Positions 5,510-7,276 of a stretch of DNA of 7,276 nucleotides are shown one piece after another. Positions within the stretch are counted from its first letter, which is position 1. Every line of letters begins with the position of its first letter. Made by a program: the position numbers and the translations under genes. The DNA comes from Acidobacteriota bacterium (lineage in GTDB: Bacteria > Acidobacteriota > Terriglobia > Terriglobales > Acidobacteriaceae). Under the pieces are notes generated by a model. It worked only from the letters and a program-made list of their open reading frames with translations. It did not search any database and was not told where the DNA came from. The DNA lies in NCBI GenBank assembly GCA_021781255.1, contig JAJXXG010000254.1, positions 1 to 7,276 on the forward strand. The letters are read 5' to 3'.

Positions 5510-6100
5510 CTACCGAATCACCTTCAGCGCCCCGCGGAACAGCCCGTCGAAGTCGTCCTTCCGCGCCGCATCTCTGGCCACGGCCTGCTCAATCGCCTTC
5601 TCCGCCGCGGGTCTCTGATAGCCCAGATTCACCAGCGCCGACAGCACATCGTCCACCGCCGCCCCCTGCACCACCGTCGGCGTCGGAGCCACGGCAAAGT
5701 CGTCCAGCTTGTCCTTGAGTTCGACGACAAGCCGCTCGGCCAGCTTCTTGCCAACGCCGGGAATGCGCACCAGTTGCGCGTGGTCCTGCCCGCGAATCGC
5801 CTGCACCGCGCGCTCACTGGAAAGTCCGCTCAGCATCTTGATGGCCAGCTTCGGCCCCACGCCGCTCACCGTGATCAGACGCTCAAACAGCCGCTTCTCT
5901 TCGCGGTCCAGAAAGCCGAACAGCGCAATCTGGTCCTCGCTCACCTGCGTGTGAATGTGCAGCGCCGCCTCCGCGCCCACCGAGGGCAGCGCCGTAAATG
6001 TGGGCACCGAGATGGTGACGTCATACCCCACCCCGCCCGCCTCAACAATGGCCTGGCCGGGCTGCTTGTAGATCAGCTTGCCGCGCAAATGAGCAATCAT
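5510..6100 (-). CDS. ruvA: Holliday junction branch migration complex subunit RuvA
   Basis: RuvA binds four-way DNA junctions as a tetramer and loads the RuvB motor for branch migration in recombinational repair. The 196-residue length is normal. Domain I is the OB fold (about 1-63, MIAHLRGKLIYKQPGQAIVE onward, with VGYDVTISVPTF and EDQIALFGF). Domain II carries the two helix-hairpin-helix motifs: FERLITVSGVGPKLAIKMLS (72-91) and LVRIPGVGKKLAERLVVELK (110-129). A flexible linker (about 133-146) leads to the RuvB-binding domain III (about 147-196, DDVLSALVNLGYQRPAAEKA). The start has AGGA (6108-6105) four bases upstream. ruvB and ruvC are not adjacent; a glycine C-acetyltransferase gene lies 388 bases upstream. 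The 3' end is partly repeated at 5017-5049. Confidence 0.97.
   Translation of the reverse strand: MIAHLRGKLIYKQPGQAIVEAGGVGYDVTISVPTFTALPSVGAEAALHIHTQVSEDQIALFGFLDREEKRLFERLITVSGVGPKLAIKMLSGLSSERAVQAIRGQDHAQLVRIPGVGKKLAERLVVELKDKLDDFAVAPTPTVVQGAAVDDVLSALVNLGYQRPAAEKAIEQAVARDAARKDDFDGLFRGALKVIR
5517..5530. repeat. 14-bp direct repeat, copy 2 (inside the ruvA 3' end)
   Basis: Same 14 bases as 5024-5037, here part of the last codons of ruvA. In both copies it holds the same codon positions relative to the stop (A-L-K-V-I). Confidence 0.8.
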
Positions 6101-6108
6101 CGGGTCCT

Positions 6109-6114
6109 ATTCTA
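6109..6114 (-). promoter_or_regulatory. Possible -10 box of ruvA (near-leaderless start)
   Basis: TAGAAT on the minus strand (6114-6109) matches the -10 consensus in 5 of 6 bases and lies only eight bases before the ruvA ATG at 6100. A start about 7 bases downstream would leave a leader of two or three bases, excluding the AGGA at 6108-6105. No good -35 is seen 16-18 bases upstream, so this may be chance. Confidence 0.3.
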
Positions 6115-6161
6115 AAGGCCAACACGCGACCTTTCCCGCCTCAGAAGAAATCGCCACGCAT

Positions 6162-6173
6162 TTGCAGAAAATT
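6162..6173. repeat. 12-bp direct repeat, copy 1
   Basis: TTGCAGAAAATT, repeated exactly at 6450-6461, 288 bases away. The pair brackets the palindrome-rich part of the spacer. It may mark an old insertion or be chance. Confidence 0.55.
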
Positions 6174-6340
6174 GCGCTGTCTTCGCGCACAATGGAAATG
6201 GGTGAGTACTAAGCCGTCAGGCACATCCCCGGTCCGTACAGGATTCCGTCGAGTCACCACCCCGGCCAGGAGCGAGAGTCTGGGGGCTGGCAGCTAAACA
6301 GCCTGCGGGAAAACTCGCCGCTGGCAAAGTCACGTGTCAG

Positions 6341-6360
6341 GGCACGAGTTTACTCGTGCC
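6341..6360. repeat. REP-like palindrome
   Basis: GGCACGAGT (6341-6349) and ACTCGTGCC (6352-6360) are exact reverse complements around a two-base centre; as RNA this folds into an 8-bp stem with a TTTA loop. A second short palindrome (GGCC-TTCA-GGCC, 6382-6393) lies 21 bases further on. Paired GC-rich palindromes in a spacer are typical of REP-like elements, but the genome copy number is unknown. No T-run follows, so it is a poor terminator. Confidence 0.55.
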
Positions 6361-6449
6361 GTAAGTGGCTTAAATCAGCCTGGCCTTCAGGCCCTGCGCT
6401 TCTCTGCGATCTCGCTGGTGCTACTCTTTTGAGTTTTTCCACAGCAGAG

Positions 6450-6461
6450 TTGCAGAAAATT
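6450..6461. repeat. 12-bp direct repeat, copy 2
   Basis: Second exact copy of TTGCAGAAAATT, 28 bases downstream (minus strand) of the glycine C-acetyltransferase stop codon. The bases around the two copies differ. Confidence 0.55.
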
Positions 6462-6488
6462 CCCTGCCTCTGTGAAACAGCGCTCTTG

Positions 6489-7276
6489 CTACAGCAGATT
6501 CATCCGCTTCGCCACGCGCTCCAGCGTTTCCAGCGCGCGGTCAAGCTGCGCCCGCGTGTGCTCGCTCGTCAGAATCAGCCGAATCCGCGCCCTGCCCTCC
6601 GGCACTGTGGGGAAGGCGATGCCCGTGCCCATCACGCCCTCGTCAAACAGCGCCTTGCTGAACTCCATTGCCGCGCGCCCTTCGCCCACAATCACCGGCG
6701 TAATCGGCGTTTCGGTCGCCGGCGTGTTCATGCCGCCAATGTTGAAGCCCGCCAGCCGCAGCTCGCCCTGAAAGTAGCGCGTATTGGCCCACAGCCGCTC
6801 GATGCGCTCCGGCTCCGTCTCCAGAATGTCGAACGCCGCAATGCACGTGGCCGCCACTGCAGGCGGGTGCGACGTGGAAAACAGGAACGGCCGCGCGCGA
6901 TGGTAGAGAAAGTCAATCAGGTCGCGCGACCCGCACACATACCCGCCCAGCGCGCCAATCGCCTTGGACAGCGTGCCCACCTGCACATCCACGCGCCCAT
7001 GCATGTTGAAGTGGTCGATGGACCCGCGCCCGTTGCGCCCCAGCACGCCCGAAGCGTGCGCATCGTCCACCATCATGATCGCGCCATACTTCTCCGCCAG
7101 CGCTGCCAGCTTGTCCACCGGCCCAATGTCGCCGTCCATGCTGAAGACGCCATCCGTAATCACCAGCTTGTGGCCCGGCTCGTTGGCCACTTCCTTCAGC
7201 AGCTCCTCGCAGTGCGCAACATCCTTGTGGCGAAACACCTTGATCTTCGCCCGCGATAGCCGAGCGCCGTCAATAA
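6489..7276 (-). CDS. kbl: Glycine C-acetyltransferase (2-amino-3-ketobutyrate CoA ligase), 5' end outside window
   Basis: This PLP-dependent enzyme of the alpha-oxoamine synthase family interconverts 2-amino-3-ketobutyrate plus CoA and glycine plus acetyl-CoA, the second step of threonine breakdown after threonine dehydrogenase. About 261 C-terminal residues are visible of a normal length near 395. Coding runs unbroken to the right edge (IDGARLSRAKIKVFRHKDV), so the GTG at 7238 is internal. Key features: ITDGVFSMDGDIGPVDKLAA; the PLP-ring Asp and His in MMVDDAHASGVLGRNGRGS (D codon 7065-7067); the Schiff-base lysine in VQVGTLSKAIGALGGYVCGS (K codon 6963-6965); SHPPAVAATCIAA; and TPATETPITPVIVG plus AFPTVPEGRARIRLI near the end. 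Related 8-amino-7-oxononanoate and 5-aminolevulinate synthases share the core. TETPITPVIVG and FPTVPEGRARIR favour kbl, but BioF-like activity is not excluded from part of the protein. Confidence 0.85.
   Translation of the reverse strand, partial: IDGARLSRAKIKVFRHKDVAHCEELLKEVANEPGHKLVITDGVFSMDGDIGPVDKLAALAEKYGAIMMVDDAHASGVLGRNGRGSIDHFNMHGRVDVQVGTLSKAIGALGGYVCGSRDLIDFLYHRARPFLFSTSHPPAVAATCIAAFDILETEPERIERLWANTRYFQGELRLAGFNIGGMNTPATETPITPVIVGEGRAAMEFSKALFDEGVMGTGIAFPTVPEGRARIRLILTSEHTRAQLDRALETLERVAKRMNLL

Larger units (their letters stand above)
6101..6488. other. Non-coding spacer with palindromes between the glycine C-acetyltransferase gene and ruvA
   Basis: This 388-base stretch has no credible gene on either strand. 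It holds a perfect palindrome (6341-6360), smaller hairpins (GGCTG 6285-6289 with CAGCC 6299-6303; GGCC 6382-6385 with GGCC 6390-6393), and a 12-bp direct repeat (6162-6173 and 6450-6461). Just after the glycine C-acetyltransferase stop, an imperfect stem at about 6441-6476 lacks a T-run on either strand, so I do not call it a terminator. Confidence 0.7.

Noticed and set aside
5462..6115. Plus-strand open frame of 217 codons opposite ruvA
   Set aside because: Shadow of ruvA, with His/Arg/Gln-rich composition typical of antisense translation.
6435..6443. DnaA-box-like TTTTCCACA
   Set aside because: It fits TTWTNCACA, but it is a single copy with no AT-rich unwinding region or dnaA/dnaN nearby. 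One such 9-mer is expected by chance.
6429..7259. Plus-strand open frame of 276 codons opposite the glycine C-acetyltransferase gene
   Set aside because: Shadow frame. The minus-strand enzyme has all its catalytic motifs.

Overview
The window looks like chromosomal DNA of an acidobacterium, probably class Terriglobia. The evidence is a long orphan MacB/FtsX-type permease of the ADOP class (acidobacterial duplicated orphan permease) coupled to the end of what looks like a PadR regulator, the high G+C coding style, and the sequence flavour of the HU, RuvA and glycine C-acetyltransferase proteins. The genus cannot be set from this window alone.

Layout. Plus strand: the last 23 codons of a PadR-like regulator (2-73), the ADOP permease (75-2729), and an isoprenylcysteine-methyltransferase-type membrane protein (2786-3526). 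Everything to the right is on the minus strand. In transcription order it is a glycine C-acetyltransferase gene entering from the right edge (6489-7276, 5' end outside), a 388-base non-coding spacer with REP-like palindromes, ruvA (5510-6100), a small exported protein of unknown function (about 5076-5444), a DUF2461 protein (4261-5004), a 323-base spacer, and an HU-family nucleoid protein (3641-3937). The two blocks converge at 3527-3640, where a strong intrinsic terminator stops transcription of the HU gene.

The coding genes are mostly ordinary and do not form one pathway: RuvA is Holliday-junction processing, HU is chromosome architecture, glycine C-acetyltransferase is threonine/glycine catabolism, and ADOP/PadR is an acidobacterial efflux-like or export-like module. 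The unusual signals are between the genes. (1) Eight short A/T tracts at 4124-4200 repeat every ~10.3 bp directly upstream of a candidate HU promoter, which predicts strongly curved DNA and/or a long UP element. (2) A second copy of the 3' end of ruvA, coding for LFRLALKVIR-stop, sits just before the DUF2461 gene. It shares a 14-bp direct repeat with the real ruvA end, and the small exported-protein gene lies between the two copies, which suggests insertion or duplication at the ruvA 3' end. (3) A perfect 8-bp hairpin hides the ribosome-binding site of the methyltransferase gene, and a promoter-like extended -10 overlaps its left arm. (4) There are palindromic elements in the spacer upstream of ruvA.

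I saw no tRNA, rRNA, CRISPR array, insertion sequence or clear defence system. I do not claim a new multi-gene system here.
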